This document shows, one piece after another, positions 36,261 through 43,686 of a stretch of DNA of 64,000 nucleotides. Below the pieces are notes generated by a model. The model was not told the origin of the DNA. It ran no database searches and saw nothing but the letters and a program-made list of their open reading frames with translations. Each line of letters begins with the position of its first letter. Position 1 is the first letter of the stretch. The stretch is from Hanstruepera marina (GTDB lineage Bacteria; Bacteroidota; Bacteroidia; Flavobacteriales; Flavobacteriaceae). The position numbers and the translations under genes were made by a program. The stretch lies in the NCBI RefSeq assembly GCF_019880635.1, contig NZ_JAINVX010000001.1:310001-374000 (forward strand), written 5' to 3'.

Positions 36261-37451
36261 ATGAAAAGAAGAAGTTTCATAAAAACCACATCGTTAGCTA
36301 GCGGATTACTATTCGTCCCTAGTTTTATTCAAGCCTTCGAAAACACCTTATCGTCAAAATTTGGCTATAAAAGATTGGTGATTGTTCAATTAAGTGGTGG
36401 CAACGATGGGCTAAATACCGTAGTACCATATAGAGATGATATATATTTTAAATCCAGGCCAAATTTAGGTTTAAAACCTGAAGCAGATTTGCACCTGACC
36501 GATGACTTAAGGTTGCATCCCAGTCTTTTACCATTAAAGGATTTATATGATAACGGTTATCTTACCATTGTTAACAATGTAGGTTACCCAAATCCCAATA
36601 GATCTCATTTTAGAGCGATGGATATATGGCAAACCGCCAGTGATTCTGATTCCTATTATCAAAATGGGTGGTTGGGCAGATATTTAGACGCTGAAGGAGA
36701 GCATCCTTATAATGCTATTGAAATTAGTGAGAATCTTTCACTAGCATTAAAAGGAAAAGAATTAAGTGGCATAGCAGTTAAAAACCCAGAAATGTTGTAT
36801 AGGTTGTCACAAGATCCTTTTTTAAAACGAATATCAAAGAATTTTAATGACGCTCACCTTAATGAACATAATCTAGGGTACTTATACAAAACTATGATTA
36901 CGGCAGAATCATCGGCAAAGTATATACATGAAACAAATAAGATTCAATCGTCAAAGGCTACTTACCCTAAAACCGATTTTGGAAATCAATTAAAACTTAT
37001 TGCTTCATTTATTAATTCTCGTTTAAAAACAAAAGTATTTTATGCTTCGTTAGATGGTTTTGACACTCATGTAAACCAGCTCAAAGTGCACAATCGTTTA
37101 TTAAGTAATTATGCAGATTCAATATCGACATTTGTTAATGACCTTAAATCTCAAGGCACATTTGATGATACGTTAATTCTAACTTTTTCAGAATTTGGAC
37201 GACGTGTAAAACAAAATTCGGGTAGAGGTACAGACCACGGTTCCGCTAATAATTTATTTGTTATCGGCAAGCATTTGAAAAAACCAGGAGTTTATAACCA
37301 ATTGGCAAGCTTGAGTAATTTAGACGATAATGGTGATATTAAGTATGAAATAGATTTCAGAGCTATTTATACTACAGTGTTGAACAGGTGGTTGGATGCA
37401 GACACCTCTAAAATTCTGAAAGGAAGTTTTAAACCGTTAGACTTTTTGTGA
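36261..37451 (+). CDS. DUF1501 family protein with twin-arginine signal
   Basis: This 396-residue protein starts with a Tat-type signal, KRRSFIKTTSLASGLL, ending near FIQAFE. The body has the DUF1501 (alkaline-phosphatase/sulfatase-like fold) motifs VQLSGGNDGLNTVVPY, YPNPNRSHFRAMDIWQT, FDTHVNQLKVHN, TFSEFGRRVKQN and GTDHGSANNLFVIG, which place histidines and aspartates at an expected metal site. The substrate is unknown. I chose the ATG one base after the DUF1800 stop because it alone yields the signal peptide; a longer frame would overlap DUF1800. Confidence 0.88.
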   Translation: MKRRSFIKTTSLASGLLFVPSFIQAFENTLSSKFGYKRLVIVQLSGGNDGLNTVVPYRDDIYFKSRPNLGLKPEADLHLTDDLRLHPSLLPLKDLYDNGYLTIVNNVGYPNPNRSHFRAMDIWQTASDSDSYYQNGWLGRYLDAEGEHPYNAIEISENLSLALKGKELSGIAVKNPEMLYRLSQDPFLKRISKNFNDAHLNEHNLGYLYKTMITAESSAKYIHETNKIQSSKATYPKTDFGNQLKLIASFINSRLKTKVFYASLDGFDTHVNQLKVHNRLLSNYADSISTFVNDLKSQGTFDDTLILTFSEFGRRVKQNSGRGTDHGSANNLFVIGKHLKKPGVYNQLASLSNLDDNGDIKYEIDFRAIYTTVLNRWLDADTSKILKGSFKPLDFL

Positions 37452-37459
37452 AATAAAAA

Positions 37460-37499
37460 AGCCTTGAAAACAATAGAAACTACTGTTATGATCAAGGCT
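37460..37499 (-). terminator. Terminator between convergent DUF1501 and AlbA_2 genes
   Basis: AGCCTTGA pairs with TCAAGGCT around an inner near-perfect stem (AACAATAG with CTACTGTT, one mismatch). In the minus direction the hairpin is followed by TTTTTT, so it best serves leftward transcripts from the gene ending at 37620; it may also stop rightward ones. Confidence 0.6.
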
Positions 37500-37619
37500 G
37501 ATTTGGTTTTTGATTAATAGCAATACAAAAATACAGAATTAGAAGTTTCAAGTTTTAATTAATTTATAATTGGTATTATATTTAGTGTGGATGGTATCTT
37601 TTTATGTATAGACAACAAG

Positions 37620-38753
37620 CTAGCTATACTTTACTTTTCTTAAAATTCTCATCGCTTCCTTATACAATTGATATACATCGGTATTATGTGCTTTTAATAG
37701 TGTTTTAGCTTCCTCTAATTTTGTCAAGACGTCTGAAAAATCATTCAAGTAACAAATGAGGTAGGTAGCCGGTAAGTTTTTTAAATCGGCTTCTTCATTC
37801 GAATTAAGCTGCAACCCCTTTTTTAACTTTCTAAGTAGGGTGTTGTTGGCATTAAAGATATGATGCAATACTTTTTTATCGTACTGTGGCGGTTCAAAAA
37901 TAAGATTGGTCTCAATATTGTAATTGACGTTTTCAGCAAAGTGAATAGTTGTCTCTTCCAACGGATAATATTTAAATGCATTTTGCAACCCCAGATTTAC
38001 AAATTCGACGATTTTGAATGAGTTTTGTGTAATGTCTATTGAAACTTCATCTAAAGCAGAATAAAAAAGCTTAACCTGTTCATTAATAAGCTCGATGTCA
38101 ACTCTGGAATAAAACGTTTTGTTTTTGACCACCTTTTTTTTTCCTGCCCAACAAACCACAAAATACTCTTTAAACACTTTATATTGAGGTTCGTAATCCT
38201 GACGTTTGTTCATAAAATCAAAAACACCATCAAGGGTGTGCTCCATATTGTTTTGGGCATGGGCTTCGATGGCTTCAACAAGTTTTGAATTAACGTCCTT
38301 TATTTCAATATCAAACACTTTGGGCATACTCATACTACCATCTCTAAAAAACACCGAACCACCATAATATTTCCAGATGTTTTTGCGCAATGAAGTTATC
38401 TCGTTATTTGGGCGAATAGTTACCAAGCCCACAACTTTGTCATCTGGCAAATGCGGAAATGAAATATTCTCGTATTGAACAATAGGCGGATTGGTTAAAT
38501 AGGCATTGATGAGGTTTTGAATTTTACTATCGTCAAAGAAATCGACTCCAACAATATTGTTGTCTTCATCTTCAACACCAATTACGATATAAGAATTGTT
38601 TTTAGGATTGCTATTCGATAGCGCACAAATATGCTTCAGAAATTTAGCCTTTCCCTCTTTAAAGCTAATATCAATTTTTCGCTTTTTATCATAAAAACTG
38701 TTCTCATCATTGTGAGCGAGCAAATTTTTAATAAGTAAGCGTTTATTAATCAT
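37620..38753 (-). CDS. AlbA_2 (Schlafen-type) domain protein
   Basis: This 377-residue protein has an N-terminal AlbA_2/divergent AAA-4-like domain (about residues 20-160) with FKEGKAKFLKHICALSNS, NSYIVIGVEDEDNNIVGVDFFDD and VVGLVTIRP. Proteins of this family are often annotated as ATP-binding or RNA-binding regulators, but the domain's role is not settled. The C-terminal 200 residues show no recognised domain. The open start at 38753 precedes a small REP-like hairpin (38757-38784). It shares its orientation with the SDR and AKR genes to the right. Confidence 0.78.
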   Translation of the reverse strand: MINKRLLIKNLLAHNDENSFYDKKRKIDISFKEGKAKFLKHICALSNSNPKNNSYIVIGVEDEDNNIVGVDFFDDSKIQNLINAYLTNPPIVQYENISFPHLPDDKVVGLVTIRPNNEITSLRKNIWKYYGGSVFFRDGSMSMPKVFDIEIKDVNSKLVEAIEAHAQNNMEHTLDGVFDFMNKRQDYEPQYKVFKEYFVVCWAGKKKVVKNKTFYSRVDIELINEQVKLFYSALDEVSIDITQNSFKIVEFVNLGLQNAFKYYPLEETTIHFAENVNYNIETNLIFEPPQYDKKVLHHIFNANNTLLRKLKKGLQLNSNEEADLKNLPATYLICYLNDFSDVLTKLEEAKTLLKAHNTDVYQLYKEAMRILRKVKYS

Positions 38754-38756
38754 ACT

Positions 38757-38784
38757 AATTTCCTGCGAAGGCAGGAATCTATTT
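38757..38784. repeat. Half copy of a REP-like palindrome
   Basis: TTCCTGC and GCAGGAA pair across GAAG, followed by TCTATTTT. The GGCAGGAATCTA part recurs in the longer element at 42673-42776, so this appears to be a solitary half unit. It fills the short gap between two minus-strand genes. Confidence 0.6.
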
Positions 38785-38786
38785 TG

Positions 38787-39539
38787 TTAAACCTCTTTTT
38801 TCACAATCGTACTACTGGCTTGAGCTGTACAAAACATTAAAACATCGGCAATATTTACATGGTTGGGTCTGGAAATAGCAAAATAAATAACTTCGGCCAC
38901 ATCTTCGGGCTGTAAGGCTTTGTAGCCTTTGTAAACGTCGTCAGCTTTAGCATCACCTTTAAAACGGACTTTTGAAAATTCAGTTTCTACCAGTCCAGGA
39001 TTGATGGCTGAAACTTTTATACCATGCGGATTCAAATCCATGCGCATCCCTTCAGTTATTGCCAAAACCGCATGCTTACTGGCACAATACACATTGCCTT
39101 TAGGGTACACTTCTTTTCCAGCTGATGAACCTATATTAATAATGTGTCCTGATTTTCGTTTAATCATTTCAGGCATTATGGACTTGCTTACGTAAAGCAA
39201 CCCTTTTACGTTGATATCCATCATGGCGTCCCAATCTTCTAGATTTCCATCGTTTATAGGATCTAATCCATGCGCATTTCCAGCATTATTTATAAGGATA
39301 TCAATGGATTTGAATGCTTCGGGTAAACTATTGATAGCTTCTATGGTTTTTTCTTTATCCCGAACATCAAAGTTTAAAGTATGCACGTCTACTTTTTTAC
39401 TTAAGGCATTTTTAATGGTGTTTAACCGTTCCTGTCGTCTACCACATAAAACGAGGTTAATACCATGCTTTGCAAATTCATGCGCAGTTGCACGACCAAT
39501 GCCACTTGTGGCTCCAGTAATTAAAGCTGTTTTTGTCAT
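38787..39539 (-). CDS. Short-chain dehydrogenase/reductase
   Basis: This 250-residue classical SDR has the nucleotide motif TGATSGIGRA near the start, NNAG at NILINNAGNA, the catalytic serine in NIGSSAG and YxxxK in YCASKHAV. The family includes YdfG-type 3-hydroxy acid dehydrogenases that use NADP; LCGRRQERL after strand two favours NADP. The physiological substrate is unknown. Eleven bases separate it from the AKR gene upstream, so they probably form one unit. Confidence 0.9.
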   Translation of the reverse strand: MTKTALITGATSGIGRATAHEFAKHGINLVLCGRRQERLNTIKNALSKKVDVHTLNFDVRDKEKTIEAINSLPEAFKSIDILINNAGNAHGLDPINDGNLEDWDAMMDINVKGLLYVSKSIMPEMIKRKSGHIINIGSSAGKEVYPKGNVYCASKHAVLAITEGMRMDLNPHGIKVSAINPGLVETEFSKVRFKGDAKADDVYKGYKALQPEDVAEVIYFAISRPNHVNIADVLMFCTAQASSTIVKKEV

Positions 39540-39550
39540 ATATATATTGT

Positions 39551-40414
39551 TTAGGGTACTTTATGGCCTTGTGATGCTACTAAAAGTTTAAACCAATCTT
39601 CTAATTCTAAATCAATATCTACTGCTTTAATTGCAGAGGAAAGACGTTCAGTATTAGTGGTTCCGACAACAGGTTGAATATTGGATGGATGTTTTAAAAT
39701 CCAAGCCAACAGTAGTTGGTCTTTAGTAGTATTGTATGTTTCGGTTAATGTATTTAATAGGTCATGTATGCGATTGGTTTGTTCGGTTTCTTCTTTAAAA
39801 ACGCTACCCAAAGGCGACCAAGCCATAGGTGTAATGTCATTGGTCATCATATAATCCAAAGTACCATCATGCATAGCTTGGTGTGCGGTTAATGAAAATT
39901 CAATTTGATTGACAGCGATTTTTTGATATTTTGAAATGAGTTCCATTTGACTTATTGTAAAATTAGAAACGCCAAAATCACGAATTTTCCCAGAGGATTT
40001 TAAAATTGAAATGGCTTCAGCAATTTCTTCAGGGTTCATTAAGGGGCTTGGTCTATGCAGCAGTAACAAATCTAAATAATCGGTTTGCAATTTTTTTAAG
40101 GATTCTTCAACGGACCAAATAATGTAATCTTTACTATAGTTATAATGTTTAACCGTATTGGTTCTATTCTCACTTAAATACTGAATACCGCATTTTGAAA
40201 TAATTTGAATTCTATCCCTCTTGAGGTCTGACTCATTTAAAGCGTGACCAAAATCAGTTTCTGTTGTATAGCCACCATAAATATCAGCATGGTCAAAAGA
40301 TGTAATATTATTATCAATGCAATGATGCATTAATGCTATCATTTCTTTTTTAGAAAGTTGTTTGCCCCAACTTCCCCAAGTCATTGTTCCAGCAATTATT
40401 TTTGAATATGTCAT
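39551..40414 (-). CDS. Aldo/keto reductase
   Basis: This 287-residue NADPH-dependent oxidoreductase matches the YdhF-like AKR group. The catalytic tetrad residues are visible as Asp and Tyr in DHADIYGGY, Lys in QIISKCGI and His in LLLLHRPSPL, followed by GVSNFT and the cofactor-binding VVGTTNTERL. It reduces carbonyl compounds of unknown identity. It is the first gene of the leftward AKR-SDR pair. Upstream lies the 292-base gap before the DUF4382 gene. Confidence 0.9.
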   Translation of the reverse strand: MTYSKIIAGTMTWGSWGKQLSKKEMIALMHHCIDNNITSFDHADIYGGYTTETDFGHALNESDLKRDRIQIISKCGIQYLSENRTNTVKHYNYSKDYIIWSVEESLKKLQTDYLDLLLLHRPSPLMNPEEIAEAISILKSSGKIRDFGVSNFTISQMELISKYQKIAVNQIEFSLTAHQAMHDGTLDYMMTNDITPMAWSPLGSVFKEETEQTNRIHDLLNTLTETYNTTKDQLLLAWILKHPSNIQPVVGTTNTERLSSAIKAVDIDLELEDWFKLLVASQGHKVP

Positions 40415-40706
40415 GAACAGTTTTAAATTTCTGTATAAAAATACTTATTAGCGCCTTAAAAATAGTCTCGATTAACAATTATTTATTGCCTGTATATAGG
40501 TTGTCGCATTAATATAATTTATGTGTCGCGAATGGGTTTAACAAAATTTTATGAGATTTAAACCATATGCATAACAAATTGTATTACAGTTTTTTAACAA
40601 GTGCTGTGTGTAAATATTTAAAAGGAAAAAGTATAATTTTTATGACTGAAACATCTATATATGGTCCTATTTCGTAAATAATAATGAACCAAAAACTTAA
40701 ATATTT
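40415..40706. other. Intergenic region between divergent AKR and DUF4382 genes
   Basis: This 292-base AT-rich stretch holds no open frame of note, no tRNA-like fold and no clear TAnnTTTG promoter that I could identify. It must contain promoters for both flanking genes. Confidence 0.4.
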
Positions 40707-41513
40707 ATGAATACATTAAAACAGCTTAAATTAGTTCTACTAACAATTTTAACAATCACTTTTTATAATTGTAGTGATGACGATAGTAGTACACCTGAAC
40801 AAGGAACTTCTACTATATCAGTTAAACTAATGGATAGACCTGGAGAATACGAACATGTTTATGTGGATGTAGTAGACGTAATGGTAAAAGTAAATGATGC
40901 AAGTGATGATGATAATTGGGTGAGTTTAGAAGCCATAAACACTGGTGTTTATGATTTACTTGAACTAACTGGAGGCATTAATGTGTTATTGGTTGATGAT
41001 TTTGTTATTCCATCTGGAACTTTAAATCAAATACGTTTGGTTTTAGGTGATGACAATTCTATTGTCATGGATGGTGAAACGTTACCATTAAACACGCCAA
41101 GCGCTCAACAGTCTGGTTTAAAAATTCAAGTTAATGAAGCATTGGCACCTAATATAGCCTATACATTTTTATTAGATTTTGATGTAGACGAATCTATCGT
41201 AGAGGCAGGATCATCAGGTAATTATAATTTAAAACCTGTTATTAGAGCTAGTGTTGAAGCTCAAACAGGAGCTTTAAGCGGTAGCATAACACCAATTGAC
41301 ATTCAAACAGAAGTTACAGCAACAAATGGTATTGAAACGGTTTCGGCCTATGCAGATGCCGAAGGTAATTTTATGTTAGTTGGCTTGTCAGGAGGGGCAT
41401 ACACGGTAACCGTTACACCAGATCCAGATTCTGGATTGCCAATTCAAGTTTTTGAAGATGTTGAAATTGTGGTTGGATCCACAACCGAATTAGGCATAAT
41501 TTCCCTAGAGTAG
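40707..41513 (+). CDS. DUF4382 lipoprotein with carboxypeptidase-regulatory-like C-terminus
   Basis: This 268-residue protein has a lipoprotein signal (LTILTITFYNC, followed by an acidic Ser-Asp linker that in Bacteroidetes favours surface export). Residues about 33-190 form a DUF4382 domain (ISVKLMDRPGEYEHVYVDVVDV). The last 75 residues resemble a carboxypeptidase-regulatory/CNA-B-like fold (YADAEGNFMLVGLSGGAYTVTVTP). The function is unknown. A strong terminator follows within 30 bases, so the gene is a single unit. Confidence 0.85.
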   Translation: MNTLKQLKLVLLTILTITFYNCSDDDSSTPEQGTSTISVKLMDRPGEYEHVYVDVVDVMVKVNDASDDDNWVSLEAINTGVYDLLELTGGINVLLVDDFVIPSGTLNQIRLVLGDDNSIVMDGETLPLNTPSAQQSGLKIQVNEALAPNIAYTFLLDFDVDESIVEAGSSGNYNLKPVIRASVEAQTGALSGSITPIDIQTEVTATNGIETVSAYADAEGNFMLVGLSGGAYTVTVTPDPDSGLPIQVFEDVEIVVGSTTELGIISLE

Positions 41514-41540
41514 TAATAAAAATATTTAAAAATACTTAAG

Positions 41541-41562
41541 AGCAGCACTGATAAGTGCTGCT
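41541..41562 (+). terminator. Intrinsic terminator of the DUF4382 gene
   Basis: A perfect 9-bp stem AGCAGCACT/AGTGCTGCT with loop GATA is followed by a T-rich tail, TTTATTTTTT. Confidence 0.85.
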
Positions 41563-41663
41563 TTTATTTTTTAACCAATTGTTAACAGCAATCAAGCAAA
41601 AATTTTAACAATTTAGCCGTGCTAAAATAAATCCTATTTTAAATAGAATTTTTAAACACACAA

Positions 41664-42668
41664 ATGATGGAAGAAACGAGTGCTATTGATATTAAAGCAA
41701 TTAACGAAAAAATTGAAAAAGAGAGTGCTTTTGTTGATTTACTAACGTTAGAAATGAACAAAGTAATCGTAGGTCAAAAACATATGGTCGAACGGTTACT
41801 TATTGGACTGTTGGGTCAAGGGCACATTTTATTGGAAGGTGTTCCTGGTTTAGCAAAAACATTAGCTATTAATACGTTAGCTCAAGCAGTCGACGGGTCG
41901 TTTAGCAGGATACAGTTTACGCCAGATTTGTTGCCAGCCGATGTAGTGGGAACATTGATTTATAATATCAAGGAGAACGATTTTACAATAAAAAAAGGAC
42001 CAATTTTTGCTAATTTCGTTTTAGCCGATGAGATAAACCGTGCACCTGCTAAAGTACAATCGGCGTTACTGGAAGCCATGCAGGAAAAACAAGTAACTAT
42101 TGGAGATGAAACCTTTGTTTTGGACAAACCCTTTTTGGTTATGGCAACCCAAAACCCAGTAGAGCAAGAAGGGACCTATCCTTTACCAGAAGCTCAAGTA
42201 GACCGTTTTATGCTAAAAACAGTTATTGATTATCCTAAACTAGATGAAGAGCAGTTAATAGTTCGTGCGAATTTAAAAGGTGCTTTTGATAAGGTTAATC
42301 CAGTGGTTTCCGTTACACAAATCTTGAATGCTCAAAAAGCGGTAAGAGAAGTGTACATGGACGAAAAAATTGAAAAGTATATTCTGGATATCATATTTGC
42401 TACACGTTATCCTGAAAAATATAAATTGGCAGACTTAAAACCATTAATTTCCTTTGGAGCTTCGCCTCGTGGTAGTATTAACTTGGCAACAGCTGCCAAA
42501 TGCTATGCGTTTATCAAACGTCGTGGTTATGTAATTCCTGAAGATGTTCGTGCGGTTGTACATGATGTGCTTCGCCATAGAATAGGTATTACTTACGAAG
42601 CCGAAGCAGAAAATGTCACTTCAGAAGACATTATCAACAAAATTGTAAACGAGATTGAAGTACCATAG
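41664..42668 (+). CDS. MoxR-type AAA+ ATPase
   Basis: This 334-residue AAA+ chaperone-like ATPase has Walker A GVPGLAKT, Walker B/DEINRAPAK, sensor residues in MATQNPVEQEGTYPLPEAQ and the C-terminal lid with SFGASPRGSINLATAAK. MoxR proteins work with von Willebrand A proteins to assemble or activate envelope or metal-dependent complexes. It heads the bat operon here. A 119-base gap containing a REP-like element separates it from the DUF58 gene, unlike the tight spacing in the rest of the operon. Confidence 0.93.
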   Translation: MMEETSAIDIKAINEKIEKESAFVDLLTLEMNKVIVGQKHMVERLLIGLLGQGHILLEGVPGLAKTLAINTLAQAVDGSFSRIQFTPDLLPADVVGTLIYNIKENDFTIKKGPIFANFVLADEINRAPAKVQSALLEAMQEKQVTIGDETFVLDKPFLVMATQNPVEQEGTYPLPEAQVDRFMLKTVIDYPKLDEEQLIVRANLKGAFDKVNPVVSVTQILNAQKAVREVYMDEKIEKYILDIIFATRYPEKYKLADLKPLISFGASPRGSINLATAAKCYAFIKRRGYVIPEDVRAVVHDVLRHRIGITYEAEAENVTSEDIINKIVNEIEVP

Positions 42669-42672
42669 CATT

Positions 42673-42776
42673 GTCATTTCTGTCTTTAACATCGAGTTCG
42701 TCGAAATAAAGGCAGGAATCTAATTATTTTTTGAGTAGATATAGTCAAATAGATTCCGCATCAAGTGCGGAATGAC
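42673..42776. repeat. REP/MITE-like palindromic element inside the bat operon
   Basis: The element has inverted ends (GTCATTTC at 42673 and GGAATGAC ending at 42776) and two internal hairpins: one pairing TTTCTGTCTTTA with TAAAGGCAGGAA, allowing two G-U pairs, and one pairing ATTCCGCA (42753-42760) with TGCGGAAT (42766-42773). AATCTA and TAGATT also face each other in the centre. It fills the gap between moxR and the DUF58 gene. Confidence 0.7.
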
Positions 42777-42787
42777 AAAAAACAAAA

Positions 42788-43654
42788 ATGGATACTAAAG
42801 AATTACTAAAAAAAGTTCGAAAAATTGAGATCAAGACACGTCGATTGTCTGATCATATTTTTGGAGGAGAATACCATTCAACCTTCAAAGGTCGTGGTAT
42901 GACTTTTAGTGAAGTACGGCAGTATCAATATGGTGACGATGTTAGGAATATTGACTGGAATGTTACTGCAAGAACCAACGAACCACACATTAAAGTTTTT
43001 GAAGAAGAACGAGAATTGACCATGATGCTTATGGTTGATGTTTCAGGTTCTGAATTTTTTGGAACGGTTTCGCAATTCAAAAATGAAGTGGTTACTGAAA
43101 TTGCTGCAACACTGGCGTTTTCAGCAACTCAAAACAATGATAAGATTGGGCTGATATTATTTTCCGATGATATAGAACTTTACATTCCACCCAAAAAAGG
43201 GCGCTCGCACGTATTGCGGATTATTCGGGAACTCATAGAATTTCAACCAAAAAGCAAACAAACAAATGTTGCTGAAGCCTTGAAATTTCTATCGAATGTT
43301 ATGAAGAAAAAGGCCATTGTGTTTGTGCTCTCAGATTTTATTGCAGATGATTATCAACACACATTAAAAATTGCATCTGGTCGTCATGATGTTACGGGAA
43401 TTCGTGTGTATGACAAACATGAAGAGAGCATCCCAAATTTAGGTATGGTTCAAATGCAAGATGAAGAAACAGGTGAGTACATGTTGGTCAATACAGCTTC
43501 CAAAAAAGTACGAATGAATTATGGTAAATACTACAACCAAAAAGTAGATTATTATAAAGATAGCTTTTCAAAATCGGGTGCAGGAACCATTAACTGCCGG
43601 GTAGATGAGAGTTATGTCAAAAAGTTATTGGGCTATTTTAAACGAAGAGGGTAA
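42788..43654 (+). CDS. DUF58 protein with von Willebrand A-like fold
   Basis: This 288-residue protein has the DUF58 signature GRGMTFSEVRQYQYGDDVRNIDW near residues 38-60, then a von Willebrand A-like domain with a MIDAS DxSxS in VDVSGSE. It has no membrane segment, in contrast to BatA and BatB. MoxR and DUF58 proteins are a conserved pair; the DUF58 protein is probably the cytoplasmic partner of the ATPase. The next gene starts within 31 bases across a short tandem repeat. Confidence 0.9.
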   Translation: MDTKELLKKVRKIEIKTRRLSDHIFGGEYHSTFKGRGMTFSEVRQYQYGDDVRNIDWNVTARTNEPHIKVFEEERELTMMLMVDVSGSEFFGTVSQFKNEVVTEIAATLAFSATQNNDKIGLILFSDDIELYIPPKKGRSHVLRIIRELIEFQPKSKQTNVAEALKFLSNVMKKKAIVFVLSDFIADDYQHTLKIASGRHDVTGIRVYDKHEESIPNLGMVQMQDEETGEYMLVNTASKKVRMNYGKYYNQKVDYYKDSFSKSGAGTINCRVDESYVKKLLGYFKRRG

Positions 43655-43658
43655 AAAC

Positions 43659-43686
43659 GAATTATGAATTACGAATTACGAATTAT
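43659..43686 (+). repeat. Four tandem 7-base units overlapping a gene start
   Basis: GAATTAT, GAATTAC, GAATTAC and GAATTAT follow each other without gaps. The array spans the gap after DUF58 and provides two in-frame ATG codons (43664 and 43685), so its copy number would affect the translation start of the next gene. Confidence 0.7.

Noticed and set aside
39211-39591. 126-codon open frame on the plus strand across the SDR gene
   Set aside because: It is antisense to an SDR with intact catalytic motifs and has no recognisable domain.
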